Part shown: in pieces, positions 7,543 to 14,238 of the stretch
Position numbering within the stretch: position 1 is the first letter of the stretch
Layout: the number at the start of each line of letters is the position of its first letter
From: Ruminococcaceae bacterium UBA7127
GTDB lineage: Bacteria > Bacillota > Clostridia > Oscillospirales > Acutalibacteraceae
Direction of reading: 5' to 3'
DNA length: 14,238 nt
Assembly: GCA_002493005.1 (NCBI GenBank)
Contig: DKXL01000031.1
Location: forward strand, 1-14,238
Notes under the pieces: generated by a model
The model's input: only the letters and a program-made list of their open reading frames with translations
What the model was told of the DNA's origin: nothing
Database searches by the model: none
Made by a program: the position numbers and the translations under genes

Positions 7543-8655
7543 TTATACAACAGATTTTTTAGCTATATAGATGGGGTATGAATCAAAGCCCATCAGAGAA
7601 CGTCCATCCTTGATGGTAACATCCTTATCAATAATAACATAATTCAAGTTGGTATTGCAACCTATTTTTGTGTCCTGCATAACAATGCAGTTTGAAAGCT
7701 TTGCGCCCTTGCCTACATAAACGCCCTTTGAAATTACGCAGTTTTCAACCTCACCGTCAATCACGCATCCCTGTGCAATGATTGAGTTTTTAACCTTACT
7801 TGTGAGTCCGTAACGCGACGGAGCATCATCGCGCACCTTGGTGTAAATCGGACGAAGAGGATTAAACAGCTCATCTCTGACTGCTTTTTTCATCAAATCC
7901 ATATTAAATGCAAAGTAGTCGTTGTTTGAGCTTATGGCAGCGCAATAGCCTGTGTTTTCATAGGCAAATACCCTAAAGCCGTCAACAGAGTCCTGAATAA
8001 GACGCTTTATGTCAAGCTGATTGCGACTCAGTGCATTGCGTATCTCCTGCATAAGAAGATCTTTTTTTATTAAAATTGCGCCGTAAGCGTGGTTGTGGTT
8101 AAAATTCTCGCCGATTTCAGGCTTTACAAACACCTGGTTAACTCTGCCGTCCTTTGCGATATCAAGAGTTATCGCTCTGTCGTATCCGCTCGGAATAATT
8201 CCGTTGCGATAGATAAGTGTAATATCTGCCTGATTTTTAGAATGGAAGTCAAAAACGTCGGTGTAGTCAATGTTTGTTACAACATTGCTTGGAGAAATCA
8301 AAACATATTCCTCACGGCAGTGTTCAATATAGCCATGCATATTGTAGATGGTTTCAACGTAATTTGAAAACGTTTTTCCGCCGTATGGGGGAAGAATTGT
8401 AAGGTTGCTTCTTCTTTTTGACAAATCATAGGCACTGCCCGAACCAACGTGATCCATAAGCGACTGATAGTTGCTTTTGGCAACAATGCCGACATTGTTA
8501 ATGCCCGAATTTGACATATTGGAAAGTTCAAAATCAATCAGCCTGTATTTGCCGCCGATTGGCACACTTGCGGTTGTGCGCGAAGATGCAAGCTCGGGAA
8601 TTTTATCATCAAGAGTTTCGGCAAAGATAAAACCGAGTACATTATTACTTCTCAT
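7543..8655 (-). CDS. glgD: GlgD, non-catalytic partner subunit of ADP-glucose pyrophosphorylase
   Basis: This is a GlgC paralogue of 370 residues, the usual GlgD length, with an N-terminal nucleotidyltransferase-like domain and a C-terminal left-handed beta-helix with hexapeptide-type repeats. The Gly-rich nucleotide loop of GlgC is absent; the same place reads FAETLDDKIPELASSR (11-26). The catalytic GDH motif is replaced by PSN, so the essential Asp becomes Asn124. GGKYRLIDFELSN (34-46) is kept, as in all family members. In Geobacillus, GlgD with GlgC forms a more active heteromeric enzyme, and a similar structural or activating role is expected here. The ATG overlaps the end of glgC by 11 bases, indicating translational coupling. 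GGAGGT (8664-8669) inside glgC serves as its ribosome binding site. Confidence 0.94.
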   Translation of the reverse strand: MRSNNVLGFIFAETLDDKIPELASSRTTASVPIGGKYRLIDFELSNMSNSGINNVGIVAKSNYQSLMDHVGSGSAYDLSKRRSNLTILPPYGGKTFSNYVETIYNMHGYIEHCREEYVLISPSNVVTNIDYTDVFDFHSKNQADITLIYRNGIIPSGYDRAITLDIAKDGRVNQVFVKPEIGENFNHNHAYGAILIKKDLLMQEIRNALSRNQLDIKRLIQDSVDGFRVFAYENTGYCAAISSNNDYFAFNMDLMKKAVRDELFNPLRPIYTKVRDDAPSRYGLTSKVKNSIIAQGCVIDGEVENCVISKGVYVGKGAKLSNCIVMQDTKIGCNTNLNYVIIDKDVTIKDGRSLMGFDSYPIYIAKKSVV

Positions 8656-9856
8656 TTGCCATTACCTCCGTGTCGTTATCAATCATAGTTTTTGGCTCAA
8701 TAACTGCGTTTTCGCCGATTTTGGTATTTGCGCCGATTACAGTAATTCCCCAGTCGTTACGGTCCGAAACATCCTCAGGCTTTTTGCCGATTTGCGCATT
8801 TTTGCCTATAACAGTGTTTTCGGCAACGATAGCAAACTGCACGTTTGCACCCTCCTCAATAACTACGCCGGGCATAATAATTGATGAATTAATAGTTGCA
8901 TTTTTGCCGATTGTAACGCCTGAGAATATAATTGAAAATTCCAGATTTCCGTAAACATTACATCCGTCGGCAACAAGTGAATTTTGAATAACTGCCTCAT
9001 CCGCTATGTAGTGGGGCGGCATCATTGGATTGCGTGAGTAAATATCTTTTAGGTCAAGTGTAACCTTAGGATCAAGCAAGTCCATATTAGCCTCCCAAAG
9101 GCTGTCAATCGTGCCAACGTCCTTCCAATATCCTTCAAAAGGATATGCAAACATTTTTTCGCCGGCACTTAACATTGCAGGCAAAACATCCTTGCCGAAG
9201 TCGTGGCTTGAGCCATCCTTTGAGTCGTCCTCCGTAAGATACTTCTTTAGCTCTTTCCAACTGAAAATGTAGATGCCCATAGATGCGTTTGTGCTTTTTG
9301 GATGCTCAGGTTTTTCGTCAAATTCATAAATCTCACCGTTTTCATAGGTGTTGAGAATGCCAAAACGAGAAGCCTCCTCCAGAGGAACATCAATTACGGC
9401 AATCGTACAAGCGGCATTCTTTTCTTTGTGAAAATCAAGCATTTTGTTGTAATCCATTTTGTATATATGATCGCCCGACAAGATAACAACGTATTCAGGG
9501 TTGTAACGCTCAATATAGTTGATGTTCTGATAGATTGCGTTTGCAGTGCCCGAATACCAGTCGGCACCGTCAACAGCCTGATACGGACTAAGACAGTTTA
9601 CGCCTGAATGCATACCATCCAAATCCCATGGCTGACCGTTGCCGATGTACTCATTGAGAATTAAAGGCTGATATTGTGTAAGAATACCAACAGCCTCAAT
9701 TCCTGAGTTGACGCAGTTAGAAAGCGGAAAATCAATAATACGATACTTGCCGCCGAATGGAACGGCAGGCTTTGCCAGCTTTTGTGTAAGAACGCCAAGA
9801 CGAGAGCCTTGACCTCCTGCCAACAGCATAGCAACTACTTCCTTCTTTGGAACCAT
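8645..9856 (-). CDS. glgC: Glucose-1-phosphate adenylyltransferase, catalytic subunit
   Basis: GlgC makes ADP-glucose and pyrophosphate from ATP and glucose-1-phosphate, the committed step of bacterial glycogen synthesis. Motifs are intact: AGGQGSRL (13-20) for nucleotide binding, PFGGKYRIIDFPLSN, LSGDHIYKMDY with catalytic Asp129, and EFDEKPEHP with glucose-1-phosphate-binding Lys182. The 53-residue spacing between Asp129 and Lys182 equals that of Asp142 and Lys195 in E. coli GlgC. The C-terminal third is a left-handed beta-helix. At 403 residues it is somewhat longer than many Firmicutes GlgC proteins because of a short C-terminal extension that runs into glgD. The start has a GGAGGT site (9865-9870) eight bases upstream. 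It follows glgB after 123 bases and could be served by both operon read-through and an internal promoter. Confidence 0.96.
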   Translation of the reverse strand: MVPKKEVVAMLLAGGQGSRLGVLTQKLAKPAVPFGGKYRIIDFPLSNCVNSGIEAVGILTQYQPLILNEYIGNGQPWDLDGMHSGVNCLSPYQAVDGADWYSGTANAIYQNINYIERYNPEYVVILSGDHIYKMDYNKMLDFHKEKNAACTIAVIDVPLEEASRFGILNTYENGEIYEFDEKPEHPKSTNASMGIYIFSWKELKKYLTEDDSKDGSSHDFGKDVLPAMLSAGEKMFAYPFEGYWKDVGTIDSLWEANMDLLDPKVTLDLKDIYSRNPMMPPHYIADEAVIQNSLVADGCNVYGNLEFSIIFSGVTIGKNATINSSIIMPGVVIEEGANVQFAIVAENTVIGKNAQIGKKPEDVSDRNDWGITVIGANTKIGENAVIEPKTMIDNDTEVMANEK

Positions 9857-9901
9857 TTAAAAATACCTCCGTAGTATTATTTTTATGACAACCGTCACCC
9901 C

Positions 9902-9960
9902 CGACAGCTGTCGTTACTTAATTAATATAAAACATCACTGATATAATAACAGGTGTTATT
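9902..9960 (-). promoter_or_regulatory. Two palindromes and a possible internal promoter upstream of glgC
   Basis: In the 123-bp glgB-glgC gap, AATAACA and TGTTATT form a perfect 7-bp inverted repeat around GG at 9945-9960, and CGACAGCTGTCG is a perfect 12-bp palindrome at 9902-9913. Between them, a minus-strand TATATT (9924-9929) has a weak -35 (CTGTTA, 9947-9952) at 17 bases, overlapped by the first palindrome. The arrangement suggests a repressor-controlled internal promoter or an mRNA processing structure. No T run follows, so a terminator is unlikely. Confidence 0.4.
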
Positions 9961-9979
9961 AACCGTTATTTGCAAAATA

Positions 9980-11890
9980 TTATTCTTCAACCGCATCAAG
10001 CTTTTGGGTGCATTTGAGATAAATTACGCCGAGAGGGGGAAGAGTCAGAGAAAGTCCTTGGTTGCAGCCGTGAATTTTCATAATCTTTGGCTTAATATTT
10101 TTGCCGTTCGTTACTCCGCTGCCACCGAATTTTTCATCGTCGGAATTGAATACCTCATCATATAAACCGTAAGTCGGTACTCCGATAAAATACTCGTCAC
10201 GCTTAATTGGCTGAAAATTGCATACAGCAACAATTTCATTGCCGTCAGCGTCAGTTCGCTTAAACGCTATAACGCTGTTTGTATAGTCGTCGTGGTGTAT
10301 CCAGTCAAAGCCCTTCCACACCGTATCAAGTTCATAAAGCGGCTTGTTCTCAAGATAAAACTTGTTGATAGCCTTAAAGAATTGCTGAAGTTTTTGGTGC
10401 TTTTCGTATGAGAGCAAATCCCACCTGAGCGCCGACGAAGCGTCCCATTCTTCAAACTGCCCAATCTCTGTGCCCATAAACACAAGCTTTTTTCCGGGAT
10501 GAGCATACATATATGCTATAAAAGCTCTGACTCCTGCAAACTTTTCTTCAAGCTGTCCCGGCATTTTGTCAATCAAAGAACCTTTGCCGTGGGAAACCTC
10601 ATCGTGTGAAATGGGAAGAAGAAAACGTTCCGCAAATGCATAGAAAAAGCTGAATGTCAGACTGTCATGATTAAACGGTCTCCACATTGGATTAAGCGAC
10701 ATATAGTGAAGCATATCATTCATCCAGCCCATATTCCACTTAAAGTCAAAGCCAAGTCCGCCGTCTGAAATCGGATGTGTAAGTTTTGGCCACGAGGTGT
10801 TTTCTTCAGCAAACATCATAACGTCGGGATGATACATATGCACAGCGTGGTTTAAGTGCTTTATAAAGTCGATAGACTCAAGATTTTCTTTGCCGCCGAA
10901 CTTATTTGGAAGCCACTCGTCATTCTCTTTGCCGTAGTCAAGATAAAGCATTGATGAAAGCGCTCCGACACGAATTCCGTCTATGTGATATTTATCAAGC
11001 CAAAACATAGCAGATGACACAAGAAAACTTGTAACCTCGTATCTTGCAAAGTTAAACAGGCAGGTGCCCCATGCGGCACGTTCACCTACTTTTGGGTCAT
11101 CACTTTCAAACAAACACGTGCCGTCAAAGCGAACTAGTCCGTGAGGATCCTTTGGAAAATTGGAAGGAACCCAGTCCATAATCACACCAATGCCCTCGCA
11201 GTGAAGCCTGTCGATAAGGTACATTAAATCGCCGGGAGTGCCGTAGCGCGAAGTCGCCGCAAAATATCCTGTAGTTTGAAAGCCCCAACTTTCATCATAC
11301 GGATATTCCATAATCGGCATTAGCTGAACATGGGTATAGTGCATATCTTTTAAATAGGGAACAAGCTCCTCGGCAATCTTGCGATAGCTGAAAAAATTAT
11401 TATCGGGATATTTCCGCCAAGAGCCTAAGTGCATTTCGTAAATGTTCATTGCATCTTTTGACTTATCACGCGTTTTGCGTGCGTCAAACCAAGAACTGTC
11501 GCTCCAGTCGTAATCCTCAATGTCGTACACCAAAGACGCGTTGTCAGGTCTTGTCTGGGCGTGATAAGCAAAAGGATCAGCCTTTTGCAGAGTTTCACCG
11601 TTTTGTGTGACAATAGAATATTTGTAGGAGTCATACTGAGCAACTCCCTCAACAAATACCTCCCATACGCTGTTCGAAAGCTTGTGCATAATATTTGCAG
11701 AGGCATTCCAGTTATTAAAACTGCCGATAACAGCTACGCTTAGGGCATTGGGTGCCCATACTCTGAATATGACGCCTTGTTTTCCGTCCTGCTCTACGAG
11801 GTGTGCACCCATATAATTGTAGCAGCGCACTGCATCGCCTGAAAGAAAAAGTTCAAGGTCAGAACGAGCCTCGTTAAAGCTGTAGTTCAT
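9980..11890 (-). CDS. glgB: GlgB-family protein lacking key catalytic residues (probable branching-enzyme pseudoenzyme)
   Basis: Over 636 residues this is a standard GlgB: CBM48 at about 28-115 (FRVWAPNALSVAVIGSFNNWN), a GH13 barrel at about 150-520 and a C-terminal beta domain ending SLTLPPLGVIYL. Normal GlgB forms alpha-1,6 branches in glycogen. Here the active site is altered. WGYQ reads WGFQ (Phe204, E. coli Tyr300), the GHFP or AHFP motif reads SNFP (Asn244, E. coli His340), and RVDAV reads RVGAL, placing Gly309 at the nucleophile (E. coli Asp405). Asp239, Arg307, Glu362, His429 and Asp430 are kept. All spacings equal those in E. coli (35, 5, 70, 53 and 68 residues), so the alignment is secure. 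The reading frame is intact. It starts after AAGGAG (11899-11904) and heads the operon. Branching activity is unlikely; a glucan-binding, scaffold or regulatory role is inference. Confidence 0.92.
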   Translation of the reverse strand: MNYSFNEARSDLELFLSGDAVRCYNYMGAHLVEQDGKQGVIFRVWAPNALSVAVIGSFNNWNASANIMHKLSNSVWEVFVEGVAQYDSYKYSIVTQNGETLQKADPFAYHAQTRPDNASLVYDIEDYDWSDSSWFDARKTRDKSKDAMNIYEMHLGSWRKYPDNNFFSYRKIAEELVPYLKDMHYTHVQLMPIMEYPYDESWGFQTTGYFAATSRYGTPGDLMYLIDRLHCEGIGVIMDWVPSNFPKDPHGLVRFDGTCLFESDDPKVGERAAWGTCLFNFARYEVTSFLVSSAMFWLDKYHIDGIRVGALSSMLYLDYGKENDEWLPNKFGGKENLESIDFIKHLNHAVHMYHPDVMMFAEENTSWPKLTHPISDGGLGFDFKWNMGWMNDMLHYMSLNPMWRPFNHDSLTFSFFYAFAERFLLPISHDEVSHGKGSLIDKMPGQLEEKFAGVRAFIAYMYAHPGKKLVFMGTEIGQFEEWDASSALRWDLLSYEKHQKLQQFFKAINKFYLENKPLYELDTVWKGFDWIHHDDYTNSVIAFKRTDADGNEIVAVCNFQPIKRDEYFIGVPTYGLYDEVFNSDDEKFGGSGVTNGKNIKPKIMKIHGCNQGLSLTLPPLGVIYLKCTQKLDAVEE

Positions 11891-11954
11891 ATATTTTGCT
11901 CCTTATAACAATAATTTATCTGTTGTAAAAATGTTCCATTTCTCGTATATTAAT

Positions 11955-11983
11955 ATCATACCAAAAAAATATGTTAATTTCAA
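11955..11983 (-). promoter_or_regulatory. Promoter of the glgBCDA operon
   Basis: On the minus strand, TTGAAA (11978-11983) and TATGAT (11955-11960) are 17 bases apart, with a TGG just before the -10 that makes it an extended -10. It lies about 65 bases upstream of the glgB start. The sequence just upstream, 11984-12110, is rich in A and T runs, possibly an UP element. It includes an AAAAAGT/ACTTTTT inverted repeat at 12028-12048. Confidence 0.75.
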
Positions 11984-12116
11984 GCAAATTCAAAAAATTT
12001 AAAACTAACTTTTCGTGTATTTTTTATAAAAAGTGACCAAAACTTTTTGATTTCTATAAGAAAAAACAAGTTTCGTGCCAAAAAACAATTTTTTACGTTA
12101 TGTGTAAATGCAAAAA

Positions 12117-12162
12117 GGTCGGGCACAAAACAGTTTGAATAAACCATTTCATTTACCCGACC
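12117..12162. terminator. Terminator downstream of pncB, with long inner loop
   Basis: GGTCGGG (12117-12123) pairs with CCCGACC (12156-12162) across 32 bases, which hold a smaller GTTT/AAAC hairpin. On the minus strand it is followed by TTTTTGC, fitting termination of pncB about 100 bases after its stop. On the plus strand GAATTTTT follows, so it may work both ways. The 373-base gap 11891-12263 otherwise contains only the glgB promoter region and a weak TGTAAA/TTTACA hairpin at 12206-12222. Confidence 0.7.
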
Positions 12163-12263
12163 GAATTTTTCAATTTTTAAGTTTTAACAGAAAATATAAT
12201 GAAGCTGTAAAGCTGTTTTACACAGATGGGTGTAATTTTCTTCTGCTTTAACAAAGCCAACTT

Positions 12264-13706
12264 TTACATTCCGCAGATATTCAAAAGCATTCCTTTGATT
12301 TCATACAGCTTTTTGGATAAGTCCACATAGTATGAGTGTGGGTTTTCAAAGCGTTTTACTTCGTCCCACAGCGAGTCAGTTTGTTTGCGGCAATAATCGG
12401 CAATCTCACTGATTGAAGGACTGTTATATACGCATTTTCCGTTTTTGAATATCGGAACAAGCAATTCCTTGGCTGTATAATCGGTAATGGTTTTGGTTTT
12501 CCACGTTGCGTTGGGGTCAAAAATCGTCCTTGGCAAAGAGTCATTAACAACCTCGTCATAAACACACAGTTCATCGGCAATCGCTTTGCCGCTTTCGTTG
12601 TCATAGTAGCGATAAACCTTTTTAAAATGCGGATTGGTAATTTTGGTTGTATTTTCGCTGACCTTGATTTTAGGAACGATTTCGCCGTCCTCGCTCTCGA
12701 CAGCAACTAACTTATATACTCCGCCGAACACAGGTGAGCTTGCAGATGTTATCAGTCGTTCACCTACACCAAATGTGTCAATCTGAGCGCCTTGCATCAT
12801 CAAGTCACGTATAAGGTATTCGTCAAGTGAGTTTGAAACCGTAATTTTACAGTTTTTAAGTCCTGCCTCATCAAGCATTTTTCTTGCCTTTTTGGACAGA
12901 TATGATATATCGCCGGAATCAAGCCTGATTGAAAATTCTGTTTTGCCCATTGGCACAAGAACCTCTTTAAAAACCTTTATGGCATTTGGAATTCCGCTTT
13001 TGAGGGTGTTATATGTGTCTACAAGCAAGGTAGGGTTATCGGGATAAAGCTCGCAATATGTTTTAAAAGCATCATATTCACTGTCAAACATCTGCACCCA
13101 CGAGTGCGCCATTGTTCCGTCGGCAGGCACGCCGTAAAGCTCGTCCGTTATTGTGCAGGCTGTTCCCTTGCAACCGCCTATATATGCGGCTCTTGCACCC
13201 TCAATAGCTCCGCTTGCACCATGTGCTCTGCGAGAGCCAAACTCAAGCACAGTCCTGCCCTGGGCAGCACGCACAATTCGGTTTGCTTTGGTTGCAATCA
13301 GTGTTTGATGATTGAGTGCAAGCAGCACATAGGTTTCAATCAGTTGAGCTTCAATGGCAGGTGCACAAACAGTAAGGATAGGCTCATTAGGAAATATGAC
13401 GGTGCCTTCCGGCACAGCATAGATATCACCGCTGAATTTAAAGCTTCGGAGATAATGCAAAAACTGCTCGTCAAAGATTTTTTTACTTTTTAAATATTCA
13501 ATATCGTCATCATCAAAATGTATATTATTAATGTAATCGATAACCTGCTCCAGTCCGGCTGCAATTGCAAAACCGCCGTTATCCGGCACTTTGCGAAAGA
13601 AAACATCAAAGTAAACCTTCTTTTTGTAAAAACCGTTTTTTAGATAACCGTTCGACATGGTCATTTCATAAAAATCGCATAGCATTGCAAGATTCTTGGT
13701 TTTCAT
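12264..13706 (-). CDS. pncB: Nicotinate phosphoribosyltransferase
   Basis: This enzyme converts nicotinate, PRPP and ATP to nicotinate mononucleotide, the Preiss-Handler entry into NAD salvage, in the cytoplasm. The 480 residues fit the Gram-positive form of the family. Visible landmarks are the N-terminal LCDFYEMTMSNGY and VYFDVFFRK. Next come EFGSRRAHG, the TMAHSWVQMF motif with His201 (the residue phosphorylated in this family) and the phosphoribosyl-binding RLDSGD (261-266). FGVGERLITS and FGGVYKLVA close the core. A GGAGGG site (13712-13717) five bases before the ATG fixes the start. It is monocistronic, with its own promoter and terminator. The upstream region shows no obvious NiaR-like operator or riboswitch. 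Nicotinamide use is a less likely alternative. Confidence 0.94.
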   Translation of the reverse strand: MKTKNLAMLCDFYEMTMSNGYLKNGFYKKKVYFDVFFRKVPDNGGFAIAAGLEQVIDYINNIHFDDDDIEYLKSKKIFDEQFLHYLRSFKFSGDIYAVPEGTVIFPNEPILTVCAPAIEAQLIETYVLLALNHQTLIATKANRIVRAAQGRTVLEFGSRRAHGASGAIEGARAAYIGGCKGTACTITDELYGVPADGTMAHSWVQMFDSEYDAFKTYCELYPDNPTLLVDTYNTLKSGIPNAIKVFKEVLVPMGKTEFSIRLDSGDISYLSKKARKMLDEAGLKNCKITVSNSLDEYLIRDLMMQGAQIDTFGVGERLITSASSPVFGGVYKLVAVESEDGEIVPKIKVSENTTKITNPHFKKVYRYYDNESGKAIADELCVYDEVVNDSLPRTIFDPNATWKTKTITDYTAKELLVPIFKNGKCVYNSPSISEIADYCRKQTDSLWDEVKRFENPHSYYVDLSKKLYEIKGMLLNICGM

Positions 13707-13750
13707 AATATCCCTCCGGTCAGAATTTCAATGTAAAATTTTATAGTTAT

Positions 13751-13779
13751 AGTTTATACTTTTTGCATTGATTTGTAAA
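13751..13779 (-). promoter_or_regulatory. Probable pncB promoter
   Basis: On the minus strand TTTACA (13774-13779) is followed after 17 bases by TAAACT (13751-13756). TATAAA at 13753-13758, with a 15-base spacer, is an alternative -10. The stretch around the -10 is a tandem of near-identical ACTATAA units, so the exact start is uncertain. Confidence 0.4.
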
Positions 13780-13804
13780 GGGGAATATTTGAAGCGGCAG
13801 CATT

Positions 13805-13998
13805 ATTAACCCAAAATTGTTAGTTGCAAGCAGTAGGGGAGACCATCAGTTGGTGACTTAAAGTCGCTTACATTTTGAGCAGACAGGTTAATATAAATTA
13901 AAACGCATAAAATGCAATTATCCTGACTGTTTTGTTGTCGAGATAATAAACTTTAAAACATTCCAACCTTTCGGATTAACCAAAATTGTTAGTTGTAA
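13805..13998 (+). repeat. Spaced direct repeat between pncB and tRNA-Trp
   Basis: ATTAACCCAAAATTGTTAGTTG at 13805-13826 recurs at 13975-13995 with one C missing, and both copies continue with similar bases (CAA and TAA). The copies are 170 bases apart. Between them is an imperfect inverted repeat, CAGACAGG (13880-13887) and CCTGACTG (13922-13929), and no coding region. The rest of the gap, 13780-14114, shows nothing else that can be named. Confidence 0.6.
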
Positions 13999-14114
13999 AT
14001 TGTCCATCTCACGTGACGTTGTATCTGTTTCGGGCTTTTCTTGAGCAATTTATCAGGTAAATTTGCATACCGAAAAAATTTTAAATGCTAAGCAGATAAA
14101 AATACATAAAACTC

Positions 14115-14143
14115 TTGACAAAATAAAGCAATAATGATAAAAT
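14115..14143 (+). promoter_or_regulatory. Strong sigma-A promoter for tRNA-Trp
   Basis: A perfect TTGACA (14115-14120) is followed after exactly 17 bases by TAAAAT (14138-14143), which matches the -10 consensus at 5 of 6 positions. It lies about 40 bases before the first base of the tRNA and is the best promoter in the window, as expected for a stable RNA gene. Confidence 0.85.
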
Positions 14144-14183
14144 AATTCTTGCGTAAAATTATGCACAATAACATAATACATAT

Positions 14184-14238
14184 AGGGGTATAGCTCAGTT
14201 GGTAGAGCAGCGGTCTCCAAAACCGCGTGCCGAGGGTT
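14184..14238 (+). tRNA. tRNA-Trp (CCA anticodon), 3' end beyond the window
   Basis: AGGGGTA forms the 5' acceptor strand. The D arm is GCTC/GAGC with the loop AGTTGGTA. The anticodon stem GCGGT/ACCGC encloses CTCCAAA, giving anticodon CCA for tryptophan. The variable loop GTGCC and the first half of the T arm, GAGGGTT, follow. The remaining T arm, 3' acceptor strand and any encoded CCA end fall outside the window. Confidence 0.95.

Noticed and set aside
8471..8884. A 137-codon plus-strand open frame across the glgC-glgD junction
   Set aside because: It is antisense to two conserved enzymes and its sequence mirrors their codon pattern.
9980..11890. GlgB active-site changes as a sequencing error or frameshift
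   Set aside because: Asp to Gly (GGA) needs two base changes, and two further active-site positions, 65 and 105 residues upstream of it, are also altered. The frame and all motif spacings remain perfect.
13707..13800. NAD-related riboswitch or NiaR operator upstream of pncB
   Set aside because: The leader is short and AT-rich and I see no matching palindrome or conserved aptamer core.
13805..13998. CRISPR array
   Set aside because: Only two copies, 170 bp apart, with an indel between them and no cas genes in view.

Overview
The window looks like chromosomal DNA from an AT-rich, low-GC Gram-positive of the class Clostridia, plausibly a gut Ruminococcus or Oscillospiraceae relative. Support for this comes from strong AGGAGG-type ribosome binding sites, sigma-A promoters, a glgB-glgC-glgD-glgA operon with the Firmicutes-type GlgC/GlgD pair, an 11-helix NSS transporter, and a TetM-like GTPase joined to a YacP/Rae1-type nuclease domain. 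The genus call is inference only.

Layout. Positions 1-422 hold no convincing gene. They contain a compact folded element (208-270) and a strong bidirectional terminator (373-403). On the minus strand, 423-1778 encodes a sodium-coupled amino-acid-type symporter. A divergent promoter region (1779-2030) separates it from a plus-strand two-gene unit: an 863-residue translational GTPase/NYN nuclease fusion (2031-4622) and a GT-C membrane glycosyltransferase (4649-6007). This unit converges on the glycogen operon at a shared terminator (6052-6077). The glycogen operon runs leftward from a clear promoter at 11955-11983 in the order glgB, glgC, glgD, glgA. A 123-bp gap with two palindromes lies between glgB and glgC. 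Further right on the minus strand is nicotinate phosphoribosyltransferase (12264-13706), with its own terminator (12117-12162). The right edge carries a promoter and the first three quarters of a tRNA-Trp gene, preceded by a spaced direct repeat.

How the genes work together. GlgC makes ADP-glucose, with GlgD as a probable non-catalytic partner, and GlgA polymerises it. The branching-enzyme gene has the full GlgB fold, but three residues of the conserved catalytic set are replaced at exactly aligned positions: Tyr to Phe 204, His to Asn 244, and the nucleophile Asp to Gly 309. It therefore looks like a catalytically dead GlgB kept as the first gene of the operon. GlgA also lacks the Lys15 known from the E. 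coli enzyme. The second notable gene is the GTPase/nuclease fusion. It joins a domain that enters the ribosomal A site to one related to the A-site mRNA endonuclease Rae1, which suggests an uncharacterised ribosome rescue or quality-control factor.
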